Below, piece after piece: positions 21,881-30,234 of a stretch of 54,396 nt of DNA (position 1 is its first letter; every line of letters starts with the position of its first letter). The position numbers and the translations under genes were made by a program. The DNA comes from an uncultured Bacteroidia bacterium (GTDB taxonomy: Bacteria; Bacteroidota; Bacteroidia; Bacteroidales; UBA932). Location of the stretch: the NCBI GenBank assembly GCA_902784435.1, contig CACZUR010000024.1, positions 1 through 54,396 on the forward strand, given 5' to 3'. Below the pieces are notes generated by a model. That model was not told the origin of the DNA. It did no database searches and worked only from the letters and a program-made list of their open reading frames with translations.

Positions 21881-23884
21881 ATGAGTACTTTGACCGAGAA
21901 CAAGGGGATTAAGCAAATCTCCGCATGGTACTTCAACAGGAAAGTGCTCCCGTATTGGGTGGTTCTGTTTTTGGATACATTAATCGTATTCCTTTCTTTC
22001 CTTTTTGTATACTGGGTATTCAACAATACGGAAGTGGCCTATGAACACCGCTTGGAAATGCTTTCCGGCGCCGGGTTTTATGCCGTCCTTTCCTGGATTG
22101 GTATCCGTATTTTCAAGACTTATTCCGGCGTGGTCCGGTATTCCAGTTTCGTAGACCTCCTGAATGTGGCGTATGCCGCCGTGGTCTCCGTGTTCCTGGG
22201 TATCGGCTTTCATTTCCTGTTTGCCGCCCTGGGCTGGGAACGCCTGTCCGGTTATACCCCGCTGGAAATCCTGGCGGCCTATACCATCGCCGTGGCCCTG
22301 ATGTGGTCCATGCGTGTGGCGGTGAAGTCCCTTTACGACATTTCTACGCAGAATAGCCAGTCTGTCCGCGTGCTCATCTACGGGGCCCTCACGGGCGGCG
22401 TAGGGGTGGCCAAGTACATCCGTTCCCTGCATCCCGCCCAGTACGAACTGTGCGGTTTCATCTCCCACGAACACCGGATCAAGGACATGAAACTGATGGG
22501 CGTTCCGGTGTATACGCTGGACCAGGACATCAAGACCATCCTGCAGAAACACAGGATTCAGGCGGTACTGGTGAGCCCGCTGCGGGTAGAGGAGTTCCGG
22601 AACAATTCGGCCATCCAGGACATCCTCATCAATGCCGGTGTGAAGATTCTCTTCTCCCAGCAGGCCAAGGAAGCCAGCATCAAGAACGGCGTCCTGTCGG
22701 ACGAAGAAGTGGAAAGCATGCAGCTGCGGGAAGTGAGTGTAGAAGACCTCCTTCCCCGTCAGGAAATCCGCGTAGACCTTAAATCCGTGGGAGACTTGCT
22801 GCAGGGAAAACGCGTCCTCATCACCGGATCGGCGGGGTCCATCGGCTCGGAAATCGTGCGTCAGGTAGCTACCTTCAAGCCGGCCAAGCTCATGCTCATC
22901 GACCAGGCGGAAACCCCCCAGCACGACATCCGCCTCATGATGAACAAAGACTTCCCGGATGTGCCGTACGAGGCCGTGGTCACCAGCATAGACCGCCGCA
23001 CCCGCATGGAGTACATCTTCGAATCCTTCCGTCCGGAATATGTGTTCCATGCCGCCGCCTACAAGCATGTCCCCATGATGGAGGACAATCCCTCGGAGGC
23101 CGTCCTGAACAACATTCAGGGTACCAAGATTATTGCCGACCTCAGCGTCCAGGTGGGCGTGAAGAAGTTCGTGATGATCTCTACGGACAAGGCGGTGAAT
23201 CCCACCAATGTGATGGGCTGCTCCAAGCGCATCTGCGAAATCTATGTCCAGAGCCTGGACCGCAAGCAGAAGCTGGATGCCCTGGCCCGCAAGGAGAAGA
23301 ATCCGCAGTACACCCAGTTCGTGACCACCCGTTTCGGCAATGTGCTAGGCAGTAACGGCAGTGTGATTCCGCTTTTCCGCGAACAGATCAAGCGCGGCGG
23401 CCCCGTCACCGTGACGGACGAGCGCATCGTGCGCTACTTCATGCTCATCCCCGAAGCCTGCAAGCTGGTGCTGGAAGCCGGGACCAAGGGCAACGGCGGA
23501 GAAATCTTCGTCTTCGATATGGGCAAGCCGGTAAAAATTGCCGACCTGGCCAAGCGCATGATCGCCCTGTCCAACGCCAAAGGCGTGGAAATCAAGTACA
23601 CCGGCCTGCGCGACGGCGAAAAGCTGTACGAGGAAGTGCTCAACGAACTGGAGAACACCAAGCCCACCTTCCACGAGAAAATCCGCATCGCCCAGGTGCG
23701 TGAGTACGACTACGAGGAAGTAAACAAGGAAATAGAGGATCTGGTAGCGCTCTCCAAGCAGTATGACAACATGGCCACCGTCCGGAAGATGAAGCAGATT
23801 GTTCCGGAGTACAAGAGCAACAATTCCGTGTATGAAGCCCTGGACCAGGAAATGTCGGGGGGGGGGGGGTACGGAAGTAACTGA
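21881..23884 (+). CDS. Membrane-bound nucleotide-sugar 4,6-dehydratase (FlaA1/CapD family)
   Basis: A 667-aa protein with four N-terminal transmembrane helices (about 20-145), a CoA-binding-like/Rossmann domain (about 160-270) and a C-terminal SDR domain. That domain has the NAD motif VLITGSAGSIGSEIVRQ (about 307-323), the variant catalytic region SYK-less STDKAVNPTNVMGCSKR and the RYFMLIPEA motif of the family. It should convert UDP-GlcNAc to a UDP-4-keto-6-deoxy sugar for surface glycans and could feed the aminotransferase at 28076. The C-terminus ends in a run of glycines encoded by a 13-G tract (23857-23869), so its last residues vary with tract length. Confidence 0.9.
   Translation: MSTLTENKGIKQISAWYFNRKVLPYWVVLFLDTLIVFLSFLFVYWVFNNTEVAYEHRLEMLSGAGFYAVLSWIGIRIFKTYSGVVRYSSFVDLLNVAYAAVVSVFLGIGFHFLFAALGWERLSGYTPLEILAAYTIAVALMWSMRVAVKSLYDISTQNSQSVRVLIYGALTGGVGVAKYIRSLHPAQYELCGFISHEHRIKDMKLMGVPVYTLDQDIKTILQKHRIQAVLVSPLRVEEFRNNSAIQDILINAGVKILFSQQAKEASIKNGVLSDEEVESMQLREVSVEDLLPRQEIRVDLKSVGDLLQGKRVLITGSAGSIGSEIVRQVATFKPAKLMLIDQAETPQHDIRLMMNKDFPDVPYEAVVTSIDRRTRMEYIFESFRPEYVFHAAAYKHVPMMEDNPSEAVLNNIQGTKIIADLSVQVGVKKFVMISTDKAVNPTNVMGCSKRICEIYVQSLDRKQKLDALARKEKNPQYTQFVTTRFGNVLGSNGSVIPLFREQIKRGGPVTVTDERIVRYFMLIPEACKLVLEAGTKGNGGEIFVFDMGKPVKIADLAKRMIALSNAKGVEIKYTGLRDGEKLYEEVLNELENTKPTFHEKIRIAQVREYDYEEVNKEIEDLVALSKQYDNMATVRKMKQIVPEYKSNNSVYEALDQEMSGGGGYGSN
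23857..23869 (+). repeat. Homopolymeric G13 tract
   Basis: Thirteen consecutive G bases near the 3' end of the dehydratase gene, 27 bp upstream of uvrA. Loss of one base would end the protein with GVRK, and gain of one would extend it to GTEVTE, so only the tail changes. Tract length in the assembly should be treated as uncertain. Confidence 0.9.
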
Positions 23885-23895
23885 ATAACAATCAC

Positions 23896-26787
23896 TTGCC
23901 CGCCGAAGGAAATATCATCGTCAAAAGGGCGCGCGTCAACAACCTGAAGGATATCACGGTGGAGATTCCCCGCAACAAGCTGGTTGTTGTGACGGGTGTG
24001 AGCGGCAGTGGCAAGAGTTCGCTGGCCTTCGACACGCTATTTGCCGAGGGCCAGCGCCGTTTTGCGGAAAGCCTGTCTTCTTATGCCCGGCAGTTCCTGG
24101 GCCGCATGGCCAAGCCCGACGTGGACAGCATAGAAGGCATCCCGCCGGCCATCGCCATCGAGCAGAAAGTGAACATCCGCAACCCGCGGAGCACCGTGGC
24201 CACCACCACGGAAATCTATGATTATCTGCGCATTCTGTTCGCGCGCATCGGCCGCACTTTCTCGCCTGTCAGCGGGGAAGAGGTACGGGCCCATACGCCG
24301 CAGGATGTCATGGCCGCCATCGACGACGGCCGCCCGCATGCCCTCTATATTTTGGCCGATATCCGCTGGGACGCCCGCGAGGACCGCGTGGAACTGATGC
24401 TGGCCCTCAAGGAAGAGGGGTATGGCCGCCTTTTCTGTCCTGCCGATGGCAACATCTATCAGATAGAAGATGTCCTGAAAATGGACGGTCATTATCCCGC
24501 CGGCCTGCAGCTCCTGGTGGACCGCGTGAAGACATCCGGCACGCTGGACGAAGACCTGCGTACGCGCCTGTTGTCTTCCATCCAGCAAGCCTTCGACAAA
24601 GGCAGCGGCGACATGGCCCTGTGGGAAAAGGCCGATGCCAAGCCAGAAGAGGCAAGACTTCCGGTCGCTAATAAGAGGGCCGATGCTCCCTCCAGTCTTG
24701 CCTCTTCCGGCCTTATTCGTTTCTGTTCGCGTTTTGAGCGGGACGGGATGGTGTTCCGGAGGCCGGATGAGTACCTTTTCAGCTTTAACAGCCCGCTGGG
24801 GGCATGCCCGGTTTGCGGAGGGCTGGGGAAGATAGTGGGCATCAGCGAAGACCTGGTGATTCCGGACAAGACCAAGAGCATCTACGACGGTGCCGTGGCC
24901 TGCTGGCGCGGAGAGAAGATGAGCTGGTTCAAGGACCTTGTCGTCAAGAATGCCGACAAGTATGACCTTCCTATCTTCGAGCCTTATTGCAAGCTCACGG
25001 AAGCGCAGAAAAAGGTGCTGTGGGAGTCCCGCAGCCATTTCCCGGAGGAGGATGCCATCTGCGGCATCAACGAGTTCTTCGAGTGGGTCGAGGCCAATCG
25101 TTACAAGATTCAGTATAAGTATATGCTGTCCCGGTACAGCGGACGCACCACCTGTCATGCCTGCGGCGGGAGCCGCCTGCGGCCGGAGGCCCTGTATGTA
25201 CAGGTGGCCGGAAAGAACATCCACCAGTTGCTTTCCATGACGGTGGACGAATTCCTGCTGTGGATAGACGCAACGTTGCAGAGCCGGCTTACGGATACGG
25301 AACGGACCGTGGCGGGGAAAGTGCTGGAAGAGATTCAGTACCGTCTGCAATGCATCCAGGACGTGGGACTGGGCTATCTGACGCTGAGCCGCACCATGAA
25401 TACCCTGTCGGGCGGTGAGAGCCAGCGGGTGAATCTGGTAACAGCCCTGGGCAGTTCCCTGGTGGGGTCCATGTACATCCTGGACGAACCTTCCATCGGC
25501 CTGCATCCCCGGGATACGGACCGGCTCATCGCCGTTCTCAAGCGCCTGCGGGACATCGGCAATACCGTGGTGGTGGTGGAGCATGACCAGGAGATTATCC
25601 GGGCGGCCGACCACCTGATAGACCTGGGCCCGAAGGCCGGGGTGAACGGCGGCGAAGTGGTGTTCCAGGGGGCGCCGGGAGAGATGCCCGGTCAAGCCGG
25701 GCATGACGGCACTCCATCTTTGACGCTGCAATACCTGACCGGCATCCGCAAGCCCTATGTGCGGGAAAAGAACCCCTGGCGCTACAGCATCACGGTGGAA
25801 GGGGCTATGCAGAACAACCTGAAGGATATCGACGTGACCTTCCCGCTGAACGCCTTTACGGTGGTGAGCGGGGTGTCCGGCAGTGGCAAGAGCTCGCTGG
25901 TGGGCGATATCCTGTATCCTGCCCTGCACCGGCGCATCAACGAGACGGGGGACCTGCCGGGCGTTTTCAAGGGCCTGTCCGGCGACCTGAACCGCATCAC
26001 GCGGGTGGAATACGTGGACCAGAATCCCATCGGCAAGAGCTCCCGCAGCAATGCCGTCACCTATCTGAAGGTGTACGATGACATCCGTAAACTCCTGAGC
26101 GATCAGCAGTTCGCCCGTATCAACGGCTTCACGCCGTCCTTCTTCTCCTTTAACCAGGAGGGCGGCCGCTGCCCCGAATGCCAGGGCGACGGCTTCGTGA
26201 GAATCGGCATGCAGTTCATGGCCGATGTGACCATGGTTTGCGAAAGCTGTGGCGGCAAGCGCTTCAAACCGGAAATCCTGGAGGTGCGCTACCAGGGGAA
26301 GAATGTGGACGATATCCTGAACCTGAGCGTGGAGGAGGCCATTGCCTTCTTTGGTGCGCAGAAGGAAGATCTGGCCAAGTCCATCGCGGCGCAGCTGCAG
26401 CCGCTCATGGATGTGGGCCTGGGATACATCAAGCTGGGGCAGCCTTCCAGCACACTTTCCGGCGGAGAAAGCCAGCGTATCAAACTGGCCTATTTCCTGT
26501 CGCTGGCCTCCGGCAGCCGGGAAAGGATCCTGTTCCTGTTTGACGAACCTACCACCGGCCTGCATTTCTACGACGTGGAGAAGCTTCTGAAGGCCTTCGA
26601 CGTCCTGCTCTCCAAGGGGCACACGGTCATCGTGGTGGAGCACAACCTGGATGTCATCCGGAGTGCCGACTGGGTGATAGATCTGGGGCCGGACGCCGGC
26701 GACAAAGGCGGCGAAGTGGTGTTCGCCGGTACGCCGGAAGACCTTATCAAGGCCGGCAATACCTTTACAGCCAAGTATTTGGCCTAG
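23896..26787 (+). CDS. uvrA: Excinuclease ABC subunit A
   Basis: UvrA recognises DNA damage as a dimer and loads UvrB. The 963-aa frame has both ABC modules: Walker A GVSGSGKSSLAFD (about residue 35) and GVSGSGKSSLVGD (about 657); signatures LSGGESQRVNL and LSGGESQRIKL; Walker B MYILDEPSIGLHPRD and LFLFDEPTTGLHFYD; and the zinc-finger cysteines CPVCGG, CHACGG, CPECQGDG and CESCGG. There is no ATG near the start; a stop at 23878-23880 limits the frame, so TTG at 23896 is the likely start, 11 bp after the upstream stop and probably coupled to it. Two palindromic repeats are translated in frame: family A near residues 249-272 (NKRADAPSS) and family B near residues 597-604 (MPGQAGHDG). Confidence 0.95.
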   Translation: MPAEGNIIVKRARVNNLKDITVEIPRNKLVVVTGVSGSGKSSLAFDTLFAEGQRRFAESLSSYARQFLGRMAKPDVDSIEGIPPAIAIEQKVNIRNPRSTVATTTEIYDYLRILFARIGRTFSPVSGEEVRAHTPQDVMAAIDDGRPHALYILADIRWDAREDRVELMLALKEEGYGRLFCPADGNIYQIEDVLKMDGHYPAGLQLLVDRVKTSGTLDEDLRTRLLSSIQQAFDKGSGDMALWEKADAKPEEARLPVANKRADAPSSLASSGLIRFCSRFERDGMVFRRPDEYLFSFNSPLGACPVCGGLGKIVGISEDLVIPDKTKSIYDGAVACWRGEKMSWFKDLVVKNADKYDLPIFEPYCKLTEAQKKVLWESRSHFPEEDAICGINEFFEWVEANRYKIQYKYMLSRYSGRTTCHACGGSRLRPEALYVQVAGKNIHQLLSMTVDEFLLWIDATLQSRLTDTERTVAGKVLEEIQYRLQCIQDVGLGYLTLSRTMNTLSGGESQRVNLVTALGSSLVGSMYILDEPSIGLHPRDTDRLIAVLKRLRDIGNTVVVVEHDQEIIRAADHLIDLGPKAGVNGGEVVFQGAPGEMPGQAGHDGTPSLTLQYLTGIRKPYVREKNPWRYSITVEGAMQNNLKDIDVTFPLNAFTVVSGVSGSGKSSLVGDILYPALHRRINETGDLPGVFKGLSGDLNRITRVEYVDQNPIGKSSRSNAVTYLKVYDDIRKLLSDQQFARINGFTPSFFSFNQEGGRCPECQGDGFVRIGMQFMADVTMVCESCGGKRFKPEILEVRYQGKNVDDILNLSVEEAIAFFGAQKEDLAKSIAAQLQPLMDVGLGYIKLGQPSSTLSGGESQRIKLAYFLSLASGSRERILFLFDEPTTGLHFYDVEKLLKAFDVLLSKGHTVIVVEHNLDVIRSADWVIDLGPDAGDKGGEVVFAGTPEDLIKAGNTFTAKYLA
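24642..24711 (-). repeat. Family-A palindromic element, copy 2 (in uvrA)
   Basis: Arms GAAGAGGCAAGACT (24646-24659) and its exact complement (24694-24707), extended to 24642-24711 with one mismatch. The core is in reverse orientation (GTCGCTAATAAGAGGGCCGA, continuing TGCTCC) and is read in uvrA as VANKRADAP. Confidence 0.82.
25684..25704. repeat. Family-B palindrome in uvrA
   Basis: ATGCCCGG (25684-25691), loop TCAAG, CCGGGCAT (25697-25704). It is translated as part of MPGQAGHDG in a surface loop between the two UvrA halves. Confidence 0.8.
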
Positions 26788-27995
26788 CCAAAGATGATTT
26801 CCATGATTTTTTCCGTGGCACCGGCCGATGCCATGCAGTATGCCCGTGCCGCCTGCCCGCTTTTTGAAGGAAATGCCGGATTCGAAGGGGATGCACCTTC
26901 AGTCGCTAAAGAGAAGGCCGATGCTCCTTCAGGTGCATCCCCTTCTAAGGCGAAGGCTTCCAGCTCGGCGGTGTTGGAGATGGAGCGGCCGGCGCCGGCG
27001 GCGATGAGGTTCTGGCAATGGTGATCGCGGGCGTAGTTGGGGCCGAAGGCCACGGGAATGCCGTAGGCGGCGGGCTCGATGACACTGTGCGGGGCGCCTT
27101 CCGTGAAACTGCCGCCCACGTAGGCGGCGTAGCCGTAGCGGTACAGGCGGGAGAGCATGCCCACGGTGTCGATGATGAGGATCTGGGCGCTGCGGAGCCG
27201 GTCATCGGCCTCTTTCCCTTCGTACTCCGTGTAGCGTACACAGCCGTAGGCGCCGGCGGTTTCGGGCTCATGGGGGATGAGGAGAATCTTGCTTCCGGGG
27301 TGCCTGCCGGCCATTTCCAGCACCATGCAGTCTTCCGGGGCGTAGGTGCTGCCGGCCACGAACACTTTCTTTCCGCCGCACCAGGCGTCTACCACGGGAT
27401 TGCTCCAGGCCTGGGCACTCAGGGCCAGCACGCGGTCCATCCGGGGGTCTCCGGTGACACGGACGTCCGGCGCGCCCAGCCGCTGCAGCAGTTCCCGGCT
27501 CTGCTCATTCTGGACCATCACCGTTTTGTAACAGTGACGGAAGATGAAGCGGTAGTTGAAGTCCCACCACTTAAGGTGCTTGGAATCAGGCTCTACGCGG
27601 ACAGACATAATGTAGGTGTCTATGTGACGCCGGTGCAGTTCTCCCAGCAGGAAGGGCCAGTAGTCCGTGATGGTGAAAATGGCCTTGGCCGGACGCACGG
27701 CATCCAGGAAGCGGCGCACGTTCCAGGGCGTGTCCAGCGGCAGGTAGAAGACCCAGTCTACCTGGGCGTAGTGCTGCATGGGCACATAGACTGTGGGGGA
27801 GAAGACGGTCATGAGGATTTTCCGCTCCGGGAAACGGGCGCGGGTGGCTTCGATCACCGGCCGGGCCTCTTCGAATTCCCCGTAGGAGGCTACATGGAAC
27901 CAGATGATGTCCCGGTGCTCCTGGCATGCGGCGGCAATCCGGGGAAGGAGGCCTTTCCGGCCTTGGAAAAACAAGCGTATCTTCTCTGTATTCAC
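26784..27995 (-). CDS. waaA: 3-deoxy-D-manno-octulosonic acid (Kdo) transferase
   Basis: WaaA adds Kdo from CMP-Kdo to lipid A at the inner membrane. The 403-aa protein has the GT-B architecture of the family: IIWFHVASYGEFEEARPVIE near residue 30 (with the catalytic-region Glu), VFSPTVY, the central VTGDPRMDRV, and the C-terminal YVGGSFTEGAPHSVIEPAAY and ATEKIM. The usual membrane anchor at the N-terminus is reduced; the protein begins MNTEKIRLFFQGRKG. A family-A element (26884-26945) is inserted in frame at residues about 351-370 (GASAFSLATEG). Its stop overlaps that of the convergent uvrA by a few bases. It diverges from the glycan operon at 28076. Confidence 0.92.
   Translation of the reverse strand: MNTEKIRLFFQGRKGLLPRIAAACQEHRDIIWFHVASYGEFEEARPVIEATRARFPERKILMTVFSPTVYVPMQHYAQVDWVFYLPLDTPWNVRRFLDAVRPAKAIFTITDYWPFLLGELHRRHIDTYIMSVRVEPDSKHLKWWDFNYRFIFRHCYKTVMVQNEQSRELLQRLGAPDVRVTGDPRMDRVLALSAQAWSNPVVDAWCGGKKVFVAGSTYAPEDCMVLEMAGRHPGSKILLIPHEPETAGAYGCVRYTEYEGKEADDRLRSAQILIIDTVGMLSRLYRYGYAAYVGGSFTEGAPHSVIEPAAYGIPVAFGPNYARDHHCQNLIAAGAGRSISNTAELEAFALEGDAPEGASAFSLATEGASPSNPAFPSKSGQAARAYCMASAGATEKIMEIIFG
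26884..26945 (-). repeat. Family-A palindromic element, copy 3 (in waaA)
   Basis: Arms GAAGGGGATGCACCT (26884-26898) and its exact complement (26931-26945) enclose a 32-nt core. In the sense of the waaA gene the core reads GGAGCATCGGCCTTCTCTTT and then AGCGAC, giving GASAFSLA. Confidence 0.85.
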
Positions 27996-28000
27996 AAGGG

Positions 28001-28008
28001 CAAAGATA
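28001..28008 (-). promoter_or_regulatory. -7 box of waaA
   Basis: Minus-strand TATCTTTG, six bases before the ATG at 27995. It is divergent from the glycan-operon promoter. Confidence 0.45.
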
Positions 28009-28016
28009 CGGCTTTT

Positions 28017-28048
28017 TTTGAAGTTCCCGTAAATAATAAGTATCTTTG
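28017..28048 (+). promoter_or_regulatory. Promoter of the nonulosonate/rhamnose operon
   Basis: TTTG (28017-28020), 20 bp, TATCTTTG (28041-28048), 27 bp before the ATG at 28076. The nine following genes have gaps of 0-2 bp or overlap, so this is probably the only promoter. Confidence 0.65.
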
Positions 28049-28075
28049 TAAGTTATATAATACATAACTGGCAAT

Positions 28076-29272
28076 ATGGAAGAGTTAGCAATATTGGGTG
28101 GCCGGCCCGTCCGGGACAGGAAAATTTTCTATGGCCGCCAATGGGTAGATGAGGAGGACATCCAGGCCGTGGCCGAGGTCCTTCGCAGCCCGTATATCAC
28201 CTGCGGCCCCAAGGTGGAGGAAGGGGAGCGCAAACTGGCCGAATATACCGGTGCGCGGCACGCCGTGCTGTGCAGCAACGGAACGGCCGCGCTGCACTGC
28301 GCCTGCCTGGCCGCCGGCATCGGCCCCGGAGACGAGGTAATCACTACGCCCATGACCTTTGCCGCCAGCGCCAACTGTGCCGTCTACTGCGGTGCAACGC
28401 CGGTTTTCGCAGACATAGACCTGCAAACCTACAACATAGACCCAGAGAGCATCCGCGCGCACATCACGCCCCGAACCAAGGCTGTCGTGGCAGTGGATTT
28501 CACCGGTCAGGCCGTGAAAATCCAGGAAATCCGCGCCATCTGTGACCAGTATGGCCTGGTGTTCATCGAAGATGCCGCCCATGCCATCGGCACGCGGTAT
28601 AATGGCCGGCCGGTGGGCAGCCTGGCAGACATGACCTGCTTCAGTTTCCATCCCGTGAAAACCATCACCAGCGGCGAAGGCGGCGCCATCACCACCAACA
28701 GCGATCAGCTGTACAAAAGGCTTGTACTGGCGCACACGCACGGCATTACGCACGAGGATTCCCTCATGGAAGGCGCCCCGCACGAGGGCCCCTGGTACTA
28801 TGAACAGATCAGCATGGGATTCAACTACCGCATGACAGACTTCCAGGCGGCCCTGCTCCTGAGCCAGCTGGGCAAACTGGAGCAGTTCAAAAAACGCCGC
28901 CAGGAAATCGTGGACAAGTACAATCGGGCCTTCCAGGATGTTCCTGGTATCATCATTCAGCAGGAAATCCCGGAATCGGATACCTGCCGGCACCTGTACA
29001 TCATCCGCCTGGACCTGGAAAAACTCACTTGCACGCGCCGGCAGTTCTTCGACGCCATGAGCGCAGAGAATGTGCAGTGCCAGATCCATTATGTGCCCGT
29101 GTACTGGTTCCCGTTCTACGAACACAGGGGCTACGCCAAAGGCTTGTGCCCCAACGCAGAAAAGGTGTACGCCGGCATCATGAGCATTCCGCTGTATCCC
29201 ATGCTCTCGGATGCCGATACGGACGATGTCATCCACGCCGTGAAAAAGATAGCCGATTACTACGCCAGGTAA
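28076..29272 (+). CDS. pseC: PseC-like sugar aminotransferase (DegT/DnrJ family)
   Basis: A 398-aa PLP enzyme resembling UDP-4-amino-4,6-dideoxy-N-acetyl-beta-L-altrosamine transaminase, the second step of pseudaminic acid synthesis. The substrate-binding N-terminus is GGRPVRDRKIFYGRQWVDEE. The PLP region has SNGTAALHCA and DAAHAIG, and the lysine that forms the Schiff base is in SFHPVKTITSGEGGA (about residue 189). The C-terminus has the typical QIHYVPVYWFPFY substrate loop. It opens the operon and overlaps the next gene by one base. No dedicated PseB is encoded here; the dehydratase at 21881 might supply substrate. Confidence 0.87.
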   Translation: MEELAILGGRPVRDRKIFYGRQWVDEEDIQAVAEVLRSPYITCGPKVEEGERKLAEYTGARHAVLCSNGTAALHCACLAAGIGPGDEVITTPMTFAASANCAVYCGATPVFADIDLQTYNIDPESIRAHITPRTKAVVAVDFTGQAVKIQEIRAICDQYGLVFIEDAAHAIGTRYNGRPVGSLADMTCFSFHPVKTITSGEGGAITTNSDQLYKRLVLAHTHGITHEDSLMEGAPHEGPWYYEQISMGFNYRMTDFQAALLLSQLGKLEQFKKRRQEIVDKYNRAFQDVPGIIIQQEIPESDTCRHLYIIRLDLEKLTCTRRQFFDAMSAENVQCQIHYVPVYWFPFYEHRGYAKGLCPNAEKVYAGIMSIPLYPMLSDADTDDVIHAVKKIADYYAR

Positions 29273-30234
29273 TGAAAGTCAAGTTCATGAAAGACCTGGC
29301 TCCCGAGGAGCTGGAACGCTATCGGCAGTCGGAATTGTATAAGCTCTCGCACGCCGGCTATCGGCAGTGCGGGATTCACCTGGACTATTACCGGGAGTAC
29401 TTCGGACCGGAGTGGGAGGATGTGTCGCTGGTGGCCTATGACGACAAACGCTTTGCCCTGGAACTGTGCCTGTTCCTGGGACATGGGGAATTGTCCTTCT
29501 TCGGCGCGCCGGCAGAGGTGTTTTCAGATCCCGCCACCCCGGTGAAGGACCTGAATTACGCTTTCCAGGAGCTGTTTATCCGGCTGGAACGCCTGAAGGA
29601 GGAAAGGGGCGCGCACACGTTCCGTTTCTTCGAGCATCCGGCTGTGCTCATGAAGTACTACGAATATCCGGAGTTCCGGGCGCAGACCATTTACGAGAAC
29701 GCCATCGACCTCACCCGCTCGGAGGACGACATCTTCATGTGCGTGCGCAAGAGCTACAAATCCCTGATCAACTGGGGCCGGAAGAATCTGGAAATCAAAG
29801 TATATGATGCTTCCAACATGGAAGACGCCGTGATGGAGGACTTCGAAAACTTCCACATTGCCGTGGCCCGGCGGCGCACGCGCTCGCACGAGAGCTGGAT
29901 GCTGCAGTCCCGGGCCGTGAAGGAGGGAATGGGCTTTGTGGTGCTGGGCTACCTGAACGGGGAACTGGTTACCGCCACCCTGATCCTGAACGGCCTTACG
30001 GAGTGCTATTACGGCGTTTGCGTGAACAACCGGGACCTGATGGCGCAGAAACTGCCCATCGGCCACTACGGGCTGTACCTTTCCATCCTGCTGGCCAAGG
30101 AAAAGGGCCTGAAGCTGTTCCACTTTGGCGATGTAAGCCACAGCGAAGACCCGAAGGTGAATGCCATTGTCAAATACAAGCGCGGGTTCTGCAACGAGCT
30201 GTATACCCGGGAGGCCTATGAAGTAAAACTGTAA
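29272..30234 (+). CDS. FemAB/GNAT-like acyltransferase of the glycan operon
   Basis: The frame is open further upstream, but the ATG at 29272 shares a base with the pseC stop (TAATG), which is the arrangement of the whole operon. The 320-aa product is soluble and contains a GNAT-like fold: RKSYKSLINWGRK, then MGFVVLGYLNGELVTATLI and the final LFHFGDVSHSEDP, reminiscent of FemAB-like acetyl/aminoacyl transferases in polysaccharide clusters. It probably modifies an amino group of the nonulosonic acid or its precursor with an acyl or aminoacyl group. The specific substrate is unknown. It overlaps the aldo-keto reductase by one base. Confidence 0.7.
   Translation: MKVKFMKDLAPEELERYRQSELYKLSHAGYRQCGIHLDYYREYFGPEWEDVSLVAYDDKRFALELCLFLGHGELSFFGAPAEVFSDPATPVKDLNYAFQELFIRLERLKEERGAHTFRFFEHPAVLMKYYEYPEFRAQTIYENAIDLTRSEDDIFMCVRKSYKSLINWGRKNLEIKVYDASNMEDAVMEDFENFHIAVARRRTRSHESWMLQSRAVKEGMGFVVLGYLNGELVTATLILNGLTECYYGVCVNNRDLMAQKLPIGHYGLYLSILLAKEKGLKLFHFGDVSHSEDPKVNAIVKYKRGFCNELYTREAYEVKL

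Noticed and set aside
24037-26643. An 868-codon open frame antisense to uvrA
   Set aside because: Same reason; the plus strand encodes an unambiguous UvrA with both ABC modules.
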